DNA from: Crotalaria pallida
Lineage: Eukaryota > Streptophyta > Magnoliopsida > Fabales > Fabaceae
Direction of reading: 5' to 3'
DNA: 64,000 bases
Assembly: GCA_037953625.1 (NCBI GenBank)
Contig: CM075649.1
Location: forward strand, 62,480,660 to 62,544,659
Shown: positions 22,922 to 32,525 of the stretch, piece by piece
Layout: every line of letters begins with the position of its first letter
How positions within the stretch are numbered: position 1 is the first letter of the stretch
The notes under the pieces: generated by a model
The model's input: only the letters and a program-made list of their open reading frames with translations
What the model was told of the DNA's origin: nothing
Database searches by the model: none
Program-made: the position numbers and the translations under genes

Positions 22922-23382
22922 TGTAAAATCAAATCTCCGATTAAGGTGGATTAATTTTGATGATGACAATGTAATTAAATTATGGACTTAATTTGAAGAA
23001 TGCAAGCCCAACAATAAAGAAGATCAAGTGCTTAGTTTAATTATTCATTCTCATTTATTCTTAATGTATTTTATTTATGAGAGTGGGTAGTTTAGGTTTT
23101 TATTCTCACATAAGGTCAAATAATATTCATGCATGAAAGGTTGAGATTAAAACCAATCAGACTTGAGAAGAGAATTGAAAACAATGTTAGAAAACTTAAT
23201 TTTTCCAACATTGACCAATTCACTCGAGTGATTCTCAATTCACTCGAGTAATTTATGAATTTTCAATAATATAGCCGTTGGATAAAGTAAAAAGGCAACA
23301 CTATCAGAGTTGACCCAAAAACACTCGAGTGATTTAGGTCTAACAGCAAATTTTTTAAACGTTAGAAGAGGACAAAAAGGGA
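22922..23382 (+). mobile_element. Copia 5' LTR, first segment
   Basis: Matches 44572-45055 of the 3' LTR, including paired CACTCGAGTG palindromes (from 23221), but lacks a short segment present in the 3' LTR near 44970-45005. It is cut at 23382 by the family B array. Confidence 0.9.
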
Positions 23383-23636
23383 TAACATCCCGAATTTTAA
23401 TTCAAATAATATTTAGAATAACGATAAGATTTGGAAGTAAGGATTATACTAAAAAAAAAGATTTAAAATGATGGAATAGGATTTCTTTGAATGCCATAAA
23501 GGAATCAAGAAGCATTGGCATCAAAAAGGAGGTTGAATGATGAACAAAAGAGCATTAGAAGCAATGTTTTTGGTGTTATAAACACCCTATATTAGGAAAT
23601 TCAAAATAAAAGATTTACAACTCAAAACATAAATTC

Positions 23637-23704
23637 CACCGTTGGATGTGAAGAAGGATATGCAAGGAAGCTTGCCTTAAAATTTGAGGAAGATCCAACG
23701 GTTA
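23637..23704. repeat. Inverted ACCGTTGGAT / ATCCAACGGT pair in LTR B
   Basis: A perfect 10-bp inverted pair about 50 bp apart. LTR F has the same box (56251-56268) with a partner carrying one mismatch. The copia LTR has a single GCCGTTGGATAAAG. It recurs in LTRs 2 and 3 of family B at the 5,424-bp period. Confidence 0.75.
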
Positions 23705-23753
23705 ACGAAGAAGTTATGGCCGTTCAAAGTCGGGGTGCTGAAAATCCTGCAAC

Positions 23754-23830
23754 TTAATCGATTAATCTGCAGCTTAATCGATTAAGACCTGAAGGGGGGG
23801 GGGGATTTAATCGAGTAATACTCGATTAAA
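23754..23830. promoter_or_regulatory. AATCGATT palindromes, G-run and 25-nt inverted repeat in LTR B
   Basis: Two palindromes, TTAATCGATTAA (23754-23765) and CTTAATCGATTAAG (23773-23786), precede an 11-nt G run. A 25-nt inverted repeat follows (23806-23830) with 12-bp arms TTTAATCGAGTA / TACTCGATTAAA around a single A. It lies just upstream of the likely transcription start. Repeated in LTR 2 (G11) and LTR 3 (G12). Confidence 0.7.
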
Positions 23831-24250
23831 TGCTGTAGATGCAGAAAATGATAAAGTGCAGCACGCGTTCTTTCTTGCCATAATCGAAGCTCTCTCTCCT
23901 AGGGCACTAAACCACTCATTCCAATTGATCAATCCCCAAGGGAATCACTCCAATTTCATCACCCAAGTCCTTCCTTGTTGCTTCAAGTAAGTGTTTGCGT
24001 TTGTGTTCTTCTATTTCTCTCTCCCTAGAACTCGAATCTCTTTCTCCCTCTTCCTCCCATGAAGCTCTAATCATCCTCCTTGAGGGACCTTGAATGGGGC
24101 ACGAATTTCCCTCATGATTTTGGGGTAAAGGCTTAACAATTTTTCCCTTTATTGTATTGATTTTAGGTTCCTCCCTATCCATTTGATTGGTGGCTATTGC
24201 TCAAGCTTGTTCCCAGGCTCCCATTCTCTCTCTATCTCTAGGAGCTTGAG

Positions 24251-25523
24251 GTAAGGAGTGGGTATTAGTGAGTATTACCATACTCTGGGGTTTAGTTTAC
24301 AATATGTATATAATGGGTACTAAGAGTTATGTGTTAGATTAAGTTGATATACTATAGGGTAACAAATAACTAGAGCACGTGACATAGGAAAAAGAATTAG
24401 ATGATGATGTGCTTTGTTTTTGATATTTGGCTTACAAGCTTGTGAATTGGTGATGTTTATAATTTAAGTGCTTATTTTGTTAAATGAGTGAGCCATGCTA
24501 TGATTAGACACCAAGGAAAAGAATGGAAATCATTTAGGAAGGGTAGTTAATAAATAGTACTTATGAATCAATGATAATGATGACAATATTGATGAAATGT
24601 TGAGTTGTGCTAAATAAGTTATGAGATATAATGGTGATGAATTTAAGAATATGTTGATTGGTGCTAATTAACGATAAAATATGATTGTGATGAGTTGATA
24701 ATGTAAATGTGAATTTGTGGTGATTGAGTGAGTAATTCACTTGTCAAAAAGTGTAAGTGGTTGTAAGGGGTAATGAAATGGTTGATATGAATAAGAGAAA
24801 ATGTTATTGTGGAAAATGAATATGAGAATGATCCTGGACGCTGTAAGACGTGATCGCACATGAGTGCGAACGCTGTAGGTCGTGACCAGGGAAAGGAATG
24901 AAAATACACTCGGACGCAGTAAGACGTGACCGTGCATGGGCGCGGACGCAGTAGGTCATGACCGGGGGAGAATAAAAATGTACCTGGATGCAGTAAGACG
25001 TGATCGCACATGGGTGCGAACGCTGTAGGTCGTGACCAGGAGAGAATGAAAATATACCTGGACGCAGTAAGACGTGACCGTGCATGAGTACGGACGCAGT
25101 AGGTCGTGACCAGGGGAATAAGATGAAAGTAACACACCCGGACGCAGTAAGACATGACCATGCATGGGTGCGAACGCAGTAGGTCGTGACCGGGGGAGAA
25201 TAAAAACATACCTGGACGCAGTAAGACGTGACCGTGCATGAGTACGGACGCAGTAGGTCGTGACCAGGGACAAAATGAAAAGAGATGTGATTATATTGGA
25301 AAATCATAGACTAAAAGACTTGATAAAAGTGATGAGTAAGAACAAAGTGGAAATAATTGAATTGTAAAACCAATGGATATGTTGACCATGAATTGTGTTA
25401 TGCAGAGTTTTATTATATTGTTATCGAATTGTTAAATGTGTTTGGCTTAGTATAGCATTATGTCATAATTGGAAACTGCTTCCCCATTTTATGTATAATA
25501 CTCACTCCTTACTATTTCCACAG
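24251..25523 (+). other. Predicted 5'-UTR intron in LTR B
   Basis: Donor GAG|GTAAGG at 24251 and acceptor TTTCCACAG|GTACCGAGG ending at 25523, preceded by a pyrimidine-rich stretch. The same donor/acceptor plan is seen in LTRs F (57373-58582) and G (48795-50427). If spliced, the transcript would lose the minisatellite. Equivalent positions exist in LTRs 2 and 3. Confidence 0.5.
24833..25270 (+). repeat. Minisatellite in LTR B1, six units of 72-80 bp
   Basis: Each unit contains a half-repeat: GGACGCAGTAAGACGTGACC followed by GACGCAGTAGGTCGTGACC. Units start near 24833, 24911, 24983, 25057, 25137 and 25211. The minus strand has no stop in any frame across the array, which gives three overlapping false reading frames. 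Confidence 0.9.
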
Positions 25524-26006
25524 GTACCGAGGCAGAGTTTACACATGACCAGGCCGAGCAGGAGTACTCTCCCTCACAGGGAGAGTAGGGTTGGGATTAG
25601 ATACTTTTGATTTGACCTAAGCCTCCGTATTATCTTTTGAGTGAGGCTTAGGATAGTTTCTTTTGTGCATTGCTTATGATTTATTTTTGGGCATAGTTGC
25701 GAATATGGTCTCTTGTTTTGCATGCTTTGTACTGTTGCTGGCACTCTGACACACTGTTGTTGATGTTTTACACTTGAGCCCATGGGGCAACTATGTGATG
25801 CACCTATTTCTATATTTGAGCCCTGCTGGCTACTGTTGTTACTAAATAATTGTGTTTATCAGGTTGAAGATTTAGAGAAGTCCGAAAAACAAACAAAACT
25901 CCGTCCGTTTGACGGTTGATTTTAATGTAATAAAAATGAATTTTTAAGTCCGTATTTTTGATATAAGGGGAATTAAGGGTAAATAATTATAGGGTGTTAC
26001 ATTTAT

Positions 26007-26018
26007 GGTATCAGAGCA
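26007..26018 (+). promoter_or_regulatory. Primer binding site (tRNA-iMet type), family B copy 1
   Basis: TGGTATCAGAGC four bases after the LTR end. This is the usual plant LTR-retrotransposon site complementary to the 3' end of initiator methionine tRNA. The second copy is at 31430. Confidence 0.9.
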
Positions 26019-26162
26019 GTTTCCCTCGGCCTTTGGAGTGTGGATTCACAACTCCAATGGTTACTCACCAAGAGAGTAGCCAGGAAATAGTGTCAAGTTT
26101 TATATTAGTTACGTAGGTGTATAGTTATAAAACCCTATATGGTTATGTACTAAATTATATAC

Positions 26163-26201
26163 ATGTCCGCATCAACAGAATCCTTTGTTGCCACATTGTA
26201 G
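26163..26201 (+). other. Short upstream ORF before the AlkB-like gene
   Basis: ATG at 26163 opens a 12-codon frame (MSASTESFVATL) ending at 26201, four bases before the AlkB ATG and in another frame. It is the nearest ATG upstream and could lower, or by reinitiation permit, translation of the main frame. Confidence 0.4.
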
Positions 26202-26205
26202 CAAC

Positions 26206-27102
26206 ATGGAGAATCAGCTCTCCCATTTTCCTGCTAGCAGTTTGGCTACTGATCGTAAGATCAATTCCCCTGCTGATTCTTTGAAATCCAAGTCGTATGA
26301 CATCTGTTTTCAAGAAGGACAAACTTCTGCAATGGGTAAGCTTAGATCGACTATGGGAAACCAGGAGCAACACGTGGGGATACAAATTGGTGAGAAGAAG
26401 AGTATAATTTTGAGACCGGGAATGGTTCTCCTGAAGCAACACTTGACTCATGAAGAACAGGTGGGCGTAGTAAAGAACTGTCGTGAGATGGGCTTAGGCC
26501 CTGGAGGTTTTTATCAACCGGGCTTTACAAGTGGAGCCAGACTCCGACTGAAAATGATGTGCCTCAGCTTAGACTGGAATCCTCAAACCCGAGTATATGG
26601 ACACAAAAGGGTAAGTGTTGGAAGCGAACCATCCAATATTCCTGATCATTTTATTCAGCTGGTTATGGGAGCAATGCAAGAAGCACAATCTTTGATGGAG
26701 AAGGAATGCGGTGTAAGTGAAGTGGAGGACATACTTCCTTCCATGTCCCCTGATGTCTGCATTTCCAATTTCTATGAAGAGAATGGAAAGCTTGGTCTTC
26801 ATCAGGACCGTGACGAAAGTGTTGGAAGCTTGCAAAGAGGGATACCGGTAGTATCGTTCTGCATTGGTGACTCAGCTGAATTTCTCTATGGAGATCAGAG
26901 AGATCCAAGGAGAGCGGAAAGAATTATTTTGGGATCGGGTGATGTACTAATATTCGGTGGCGAGTCTCGTCACATCTTTCATGGAGTGTCGGCGATCATA
27001 CCAGACACAGCTCCAGAAGGATTACTCAATGACACAGGACTTCGTCCTGGATGTCTTAACCTTACATTCCGACAATATCAGCTCCCTGGTCTACATCCTT
27101 GA
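26206..27102 (+). CDS. AlkB-like 2-oxoglutarate/Fe(II) dioxygenase carried by a retrotransposon
   Basis: The frame has 298 codons from ATG 26206 and no intron. The N-terminal 60 or so residues are low in recognisable structure. From about residue 68 the sequence follows the AlkB family: LRPGMVLLK, GPGGFYQPGF, LKMMCL, SPDVCISNFYEENGKLGLHQDRDES, PVVSFCIGDSAEFLYG, ILGSGDVLIFGGESRHIFHGV and LNLTFRQY. H199 and D201 (HxD) with H259 would bind iron; R280 and R289 fit the RxNxTxR motif that binds 2-oxoglutarate. The closest family I recall is plant ALKBH1-like proteins, proposed to demethylate DNA N6-methyladenine or RNA; substrate cannot be told from sequence. It lies 200 bp after the primer site and replaces gag-pol. 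Lack of introns suggests capture through mRNA. A start upstream in frame has no ATG. Confidence 0.85.
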   Translation: MENQLSHFPASSLATDRKINSPADSLKSKSYDICFQEGQTSAMGKLRSTMGNQEQHVGIQIGEKKSIILRPGMVLLKQHLTHEEQVGVVKNCREMGLGPGGFYQPGFTSGARLRLKMMCLSLDWNPQTRVYGHKRVSVGSEPSNIPDHFIQLVMGAMQEAQSLMEKECGVSEVEDILPSMSPDVCISNFYEENGKLGLHQDRDESVGSLQRGIPVVSFCIGDSAEFLYGDQRDPRRAERIILGSGDVLIFGGESRHIFHGVSAIIPDTAPEGLLNDTGLRPGCLNLTFRQYQLPGLHP

Positions 27103-28805
27103 GATCTGCGATACCGCTGCTTAAGGAGATCAGGGCCAAACTAACAAAAGGTACGAGACAATTCAAAATTTAGATAAACCTTTTAGGTACTTTCAATCTG
27201 CATCTCTATTAAATTTTAGTGTAGAACATCCTAAATCAATTCTCTTGGAATTTTAAATTCCTAATCCTGTGTTTCTAGAAGTTGTGAAACCTAAGCAAAT
27301 ACTCATCTTTAGTCCAATCATGAGTACCATCTAAAGGAACACGTAGGAAAAACCTTACTTAGTTATAAGACCGTAACGAGAGACCTAACCAAAAGCCTTA
27401 TGATAGTGTCGTCCTCTAATAGAGTGTAGGGTCAGGATTGGTCATCCTTTCTCTTGCATCTATTAAAAGATAACGCAGTGATGTACAGTGGATAAATGTG
27501 AGATTGGGACTGACCACCTCGGTCTTCGCGTTTATTTGCATGCTATATTATTGCAACCATCTAGTTGAGATCCGAATAAACCATCTAGGGATTCTATCTC
27601 GGTTAAAAGCCCGATTTAACTTTAATCCTATAGGATAATTACTAAGACTCGTAAACAGTGATTCGCAAACCAACTCCATTCAAGACATTCATATTCTATA
27701 GTTCCACCGAGAACGTCCAACTAAATGATCGAGCCACCCCTCTAACTGGCATGCGGACTTAGCCGTATGTGTGGGTGTGAAGAATACAGCTAGTCAATTC
27801 TTGGAATCAACCCAGTGTCCCTGTTTTCGACTTACTCAGGTATGTTGATACTAAGTGGGGGAGACTTAACAACACAATTTGGATCCTACCCAAGCGACAA
27901 TAACTAGTAGTCATACCATAAGCCTTAGGACTACTAAACAGATGATTCCAAACGCTTCGCGGAGGATCGAATGATAGTTAAACTTGAGGTAAAGCAATAC
28001 CTTCCCAAAAATAAAACTGAATTGAGAAACAACAGCTAGACCTTGACCTTGACCCTCAAGAGGAATCTCCATCAAGATGTTCTGCCGGAACATCGCAAGT
28101 GATAATCCAAGTCTTTTGGGACTCTGTTCGTTTGATAAGACCCCGGTTGACCAAGATTAACCAAGTAACTGCAGATCCATAGAAAAACACATCCTTCGAC
28201 AGCTCTCTGCTGAGAATGCACACTTTGGGGATAACCTCCATTGTCTTCTTGCTTGACATGTATCCAGTACACCCTGGGTCGTCTTGCAAAGACCATGAGA
28301 CTCACTCTTGAGTGCTTCATGTTTCTTCTTTTCTTCTTCACTCTCTACAAGCTTCAAGCATCTCAGATGTATACGCGAGAATTCGCCAAGTCGTAGAAAC
28401 CTGGCATAGTTCTATGCCTACCGATAGATAGTTACCCACGTGCCCTCCTTTCAACCTTGAATACCGATTGGGAACCTGTGTACTCTATCCTAGGCAACGG
28501 ATGATTATGCCCATTAGCATGAACATAATCAAGTATGTCAATGCTAAGTGGGGGAGGATTTCAATCCAAGGAATGGGAAATGGAACTTTAATAATAAGAA
28601 AACTGACGATCCTGTCTAGGTAGAAATGATACATTGTATTCGAGGACAAGAATTAAAATAGGCATGACCCTAATCACACCCGGAGTGGGGAATAAAGACC
28701 GAAGGGAAGTGAAAACCGAAGTCAAAAACTTTAACAACGGGATGGTTCTCCAATTACGGAACTCAACGGAATTTCGGGACGAAATTCTAATAAGTGGCGG
28801 AGAAT
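27103..28805 (+). mobile_element. Family B internal region downstream of the AlkB-like gene, copy 1
   Basis: About 1.7 kb without a recognisable protein on the plus strand. It contains two near-identical ends of 'TAAGTGGGGGAG' type (about 27853 and 28547), which resemble polypurine tracts, and the final tract next to LTR 2. Minus-strand frames at 28056-28357 overlap each other and match nothing I know. The part just after the gene may be its captured 3' UTR. Confidence 0.55.
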
Positions 28806-31425
28806 TGTAACATCCCGAATTTTAATTCAAATAATATTTAGAATAACGATAAGATTTGGAAGTAAGGATTATTCTAAAAAAAAGATTTAAAATGATGGAT
28901 TAGGAGTTCTTTGAATTCCATAAAGGAATCAAGAAGCATTGGCATCAAAAAGGAGGTTGAAAGATGAACAAAAGAGCATTAGAAGCAATGTTTTTGGTGT
29001 TATAAACACCCTATATTAGGAAATTCAAAATAAAAGATTTACAACTCAAAACATAAATTCCACCGTTGGATGTGAAGTATGATATGCAAGGAAGCTTGCC
29101 TTAAAATTTGAGGAAGATCCAACGGTTAACGAAGAAGTTATGGCCGTTCAAAGTCGGGGTGCTGAAAATCCTACAACTTAATCGATTAATCTGCAACTTA
29201 ATCGATTAAGACCTGAAGGGGGGGGGGGATTTAATCGAGTAATACTCGATTAAATGCTGTAGATGCAGAAAATGATAAAGTTCAGCACGCGTTCATTCTT
29301 TCCATAATCGAAGCTCTCTCTCCTAGGGCACTAAACCTCTCATTCCAATTGATCAATCCCCAAGGGAATCACTCCAATTTCATCACCCAAGTCCTTCCTT
29401 GTTGCTTCAATTAAGTGTTTGCGTTTGTGTTCTTCTATTTCTCTCTCCCTAGAACTCGAATCTCTTTCTCCCTCTTCCTCCCATGAAGCTCTAATCATCC
29501 TCCTTGAGGGACCTTGAATGGGGCACGAATTTCCCTCATGATTTTGGGGTAAAGGCTTAACAATTTGTCCCTTTATTGTATTGATTTTAGGTTCCTCCCT
29601 ATCCATTTGATTGGTGGCTATTGCTCAAGCTTGTTCCAAGGCTCCCATTCTCTCTCTATCTTTAGGAGCTTGAGGTAAGGAGTGGGTAATAGTGAGTATT
29701 ACCATACTCTGGGGTTTAGTTTACAATATGTATATAATGGGTACTAAGAGTTATGTGTTAGATTAAGTTGATATACTATAGGGTAACAAATAACTAGAGC
29801 ACGTGACATAGGAAAAAGAATTAGATGATGATGTGCTTTGTTTTTGATATTTGGCTTACAAGCTTGTGAATTGGTGATGTTTATAATTTAAGTGCTTATT
29901 TTGTTAAATGAGTGAGCCATGCTATGATTAGACACCAAGGAAAAGAATGGAAATCATTTAGGAAGGGTAGTTAATAAATAGTATTTATGAATCAATGATA
30001 ATGATGACAATATTGATGAAATGTTGAGTTGTGCTAAATAAGTTATGAGATATAATGGTGATGAATTTAAGAATATGTTGATTGGTGCTAATTAACGATA
30101 AAATATGATTGTGATGAGTTGATAATGTAAATGTGAATTTGTGGTGATTGAGTGAGTAATTCACTTGTCAAAAAGTGTAAGTGGTTGTAAGGGGTAATGA
30201 AATGGTTGATATGAATAAGAGAAAATGTTATTGTGGAAAATGAATATGAGAATGATCCTGGACGCTGTAAGACGTGATCGCACATGAGTGCGAACGCTGT
30301 AGGTCGTGACCAGGGAAAGGAATGAAAATACACTCGGACGCAGTAAGACGTGACCGTGCATGGGCGCGGACGCAGTAGGTCATGACCGGGGGAGAATAAA
30401 AATGTACCTGGATGCAGTAAGACGTGATCGCACATGGGTGCGAACGCTGTAGGTCGTGACCAGGAGAGAATGAAAATATACCTGGACGCAGTAAGACGTG
30501 ACCGTGCATGAGTACGGACGCAGTAGGTCGTGACCAGGGGAATAAGATGAAAGTAACACACCTGGACGCAGTAAGACGTGACCGTGCATGGGTGCGAACG
30601 CAGTAGGTCGTGACCGGGGGAGAATAAAAACATACCTGGACGCAGTAAGACGTGACCGTGCATGAGTACGGACGCAGTAGGTCGTGACCAGGGACAAAAT
30701 GAAAAGAGATGTGATTATATTGGAAAATCATAGACTAAAAGACTTGATAAAAGTGATGAGTAAGAACAAAGTGGAAATAATTGAATTGTAAAACCAATGG
30801 ATATGTTGACCATGAATTGTGTTATGCAGAGTTTTATTATATTGTTATCGAATTGTTAAATGTGTTTGGCTTAGTATAGCATTATGTCATAATTGGAAAC
30901 TGCTTCCCCATTTTATGTATAATACTCACTCCTTACTATTTCCACAGGTACCGAGGCAGAGTTTACACATGACCAGGCCGAGCAGGAGTACTCTCCCTCA
31001 CAGGGAGAGTACGGTTGGGATTAGATACTTTTGATTTGACCTAAGCCTCCGTATTATCTTTTGAGTGAGGCTTAGGATAGTTTCTTTTGTGCATTGCTTA
31101 TGATTTATTTTTGGGCATAGTTGCGGATATGGTCTCTTGTTTTGCATGCTTTGTACTGTTGCTGGCACTCTGACACACTGTTGTTGATGTTTTACACTTG
31201 AGCCCATGGGGCAACTATGTGATGCACCTATTTCTATATTTGAGCCCTGCTGGCTACTGTTGTTACTAAATAATTGTGTTTATCAGGTTGAAGATTTAGA
31301 AAAGTCCGAAAAACAAACAAAACTCCGTCCGTTTGACGGTTGATTTTAATGTAATAAAAATGAATTTTTAAGTCCGTATTTTTGATATAAGGGGAATTAA
31401 GGGTAAATAATTATAGGGTGTTACA
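28806..31425 (+). mobile_element. Family B LTR 2 (shared middle LTR)
   Basis: Full TG...CA LTR that serves as 3' LTR for copy 1 and 5' LTR for copy 2. Features match LTR 1: G-run of 11, donor equivalent near 29675, minisatellite 30257-30694, acceptor near 30947. Confidence 0.9.
30257..30694 (+). repeat. Minisatellite in LTR B2
   Basis: Six units matching 24833-25270 with only a few substitutions and no length change. Confidence 0.9.
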
Positions 31426-31629
31426 TTTATGGTATCAGAGCAGTTTCCCTCGGCCTTTGGAGTGTGGATTCACAACTCCAATGGTTACTCACCAAGAGAG
31501 TAGCCAGGAAATAGTGTCAAGTTTTATATTAGTTACGTAGGTGTATAGTTATAAAACACTATATGGTTATGTACTAAATTATATACATGTCCGCATCAAC
31601 AGAATCCTTTGTTGCCACATTGTAGCAAC

Positions 31630-32525
31630 ATGGAGAATTAGCTCTCCCATTTTCCTGCTAGCAGTTTGGCTACTGATCGTAAGATCAATTCCCCTGCTGA
31701 TTCTTTGAAATCCAAGTCGTATGACATCTGTTTTCAAGAAGGACAAACTTCTGCAATGGGTAAGCTTAGATCGACTATGGGAAACCAGGAGCAACACGTG
31801 GGGATACAAATTGGTGAGAGGTAGAGTAAATTTGTAGACCGAGAATGGTTCTCCTGAAGCAACACTTGACTCATGAAGAACAGGTGGGCGTAGTAAAGAA
31901 CTGTCGTGAGATGGGCTTAGGCCCTGGAGGTTTTTATCAACCAGGCTTTACAAGTGGAGCCAGACTCCGACTGAAAATGATGTGCCTCAGCTTAGACTGG
32001 AATCCTCAAACCCGAGTATATGGACACAAAAGGGTAAGTGTTGGAAGCGAACCATCCAATATTCCTGATCATTTTATTCAGCTGGTTATGGGAGCAATGC
32101 AAGAAGCACAATCTTTGATGGAGAAGGAATGCGGTGTAAGTGAAGTGGAGGACATACTTCCTTCCATGTCCCCTGATGTCTGCATTGCCAATTTCTATGA
32201 AGAGAATGGAAAGCTTGGTCTTCATCAGGACCGTGACGAAAGTGTTGGAAGCTTGCAAAGAGGGATACCGGTAGTATCGTTCTGCATTGGTGACTCAGCT
32301 GAATTTCTCTATGGAGATCAGAGAGATCCAAGGAGAGCGGAAAGAATTATTTTGGGATCGGGTGATGTACTAATATTCGGTGGCGAGTCTCGTCACATCT
32401 TTCATGGAGTGTCGGCGATCATACCAGACACAGCTCCAGAAGGATTACTCAATGACACAGGACTTCGTCCTGGATGTCTTAACCTTACATTCCGACAATA
32501 TCAGCTCCCTGGTCTACACCCTTGA
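31630..32525 (+). pseudogene. Second copy of the AlkB-like gene, N-terminal frame broken
   Basis: The copy matches 26206-27102. Codon 4 is now TAG (31639-31641). At 31813-31843 five substitutions and a one-base deletion are packed into about 30 bp, giving another TAG and a frameshift. Downstream, an open frame of 226 codons starts at an internal ATG (31845) and holds the complete dioxygenase core with HxD, H and both arginines. The most visible amino-acid change there is Ser to Ala in the CISNFYE motif. It could make a shortened enzyme only if translation began internally; otherwise it is a pseudogene. Confidence 0.8.

Larger units (their letters stand above)
23383..26002 (+). mobile_element. 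Family B LTR 1
   Basis: Order: TAACATCCCG (initial TG lost), inverted CCGTTGGAT pair, AATCGATT palindromes and G-run, CT-rich leader, predicted donor at 24251, minisatellite 24833-25270, acceptor ending at 25523, exon starting GTACCGAGG, end GGGTGTTACA. Frames read on the minus strand through the minisatellite are artefacts. Confidence 0.9.

Noticed and set aside
24664..25307. Long minus-strand frames through the family B minisatellite (191, 167 and 105 codons), repeated at 30088-30731 and 35512-36155
   Set aside because: All three minus-strand phases are open because the repeat unit has no stop; the peptides are simple repeats and the region lies in a predicted intron.
26155..26908. Antisense frames over the AlkB-like gene (26155-26451, 26569-26835, 26663-26908 and their copies)
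   Set aside because: Shadows of the plus-strand frame with no domain; the plus-strand frame has all family motifs.
28056..28357. Overlapping minus-strand frames in the family B internal region as a second captured gene
   Set aside because: Three phases overlap, none longer than 89 codons, no recognised motif; identity between the two copies only reflects recent duplication.
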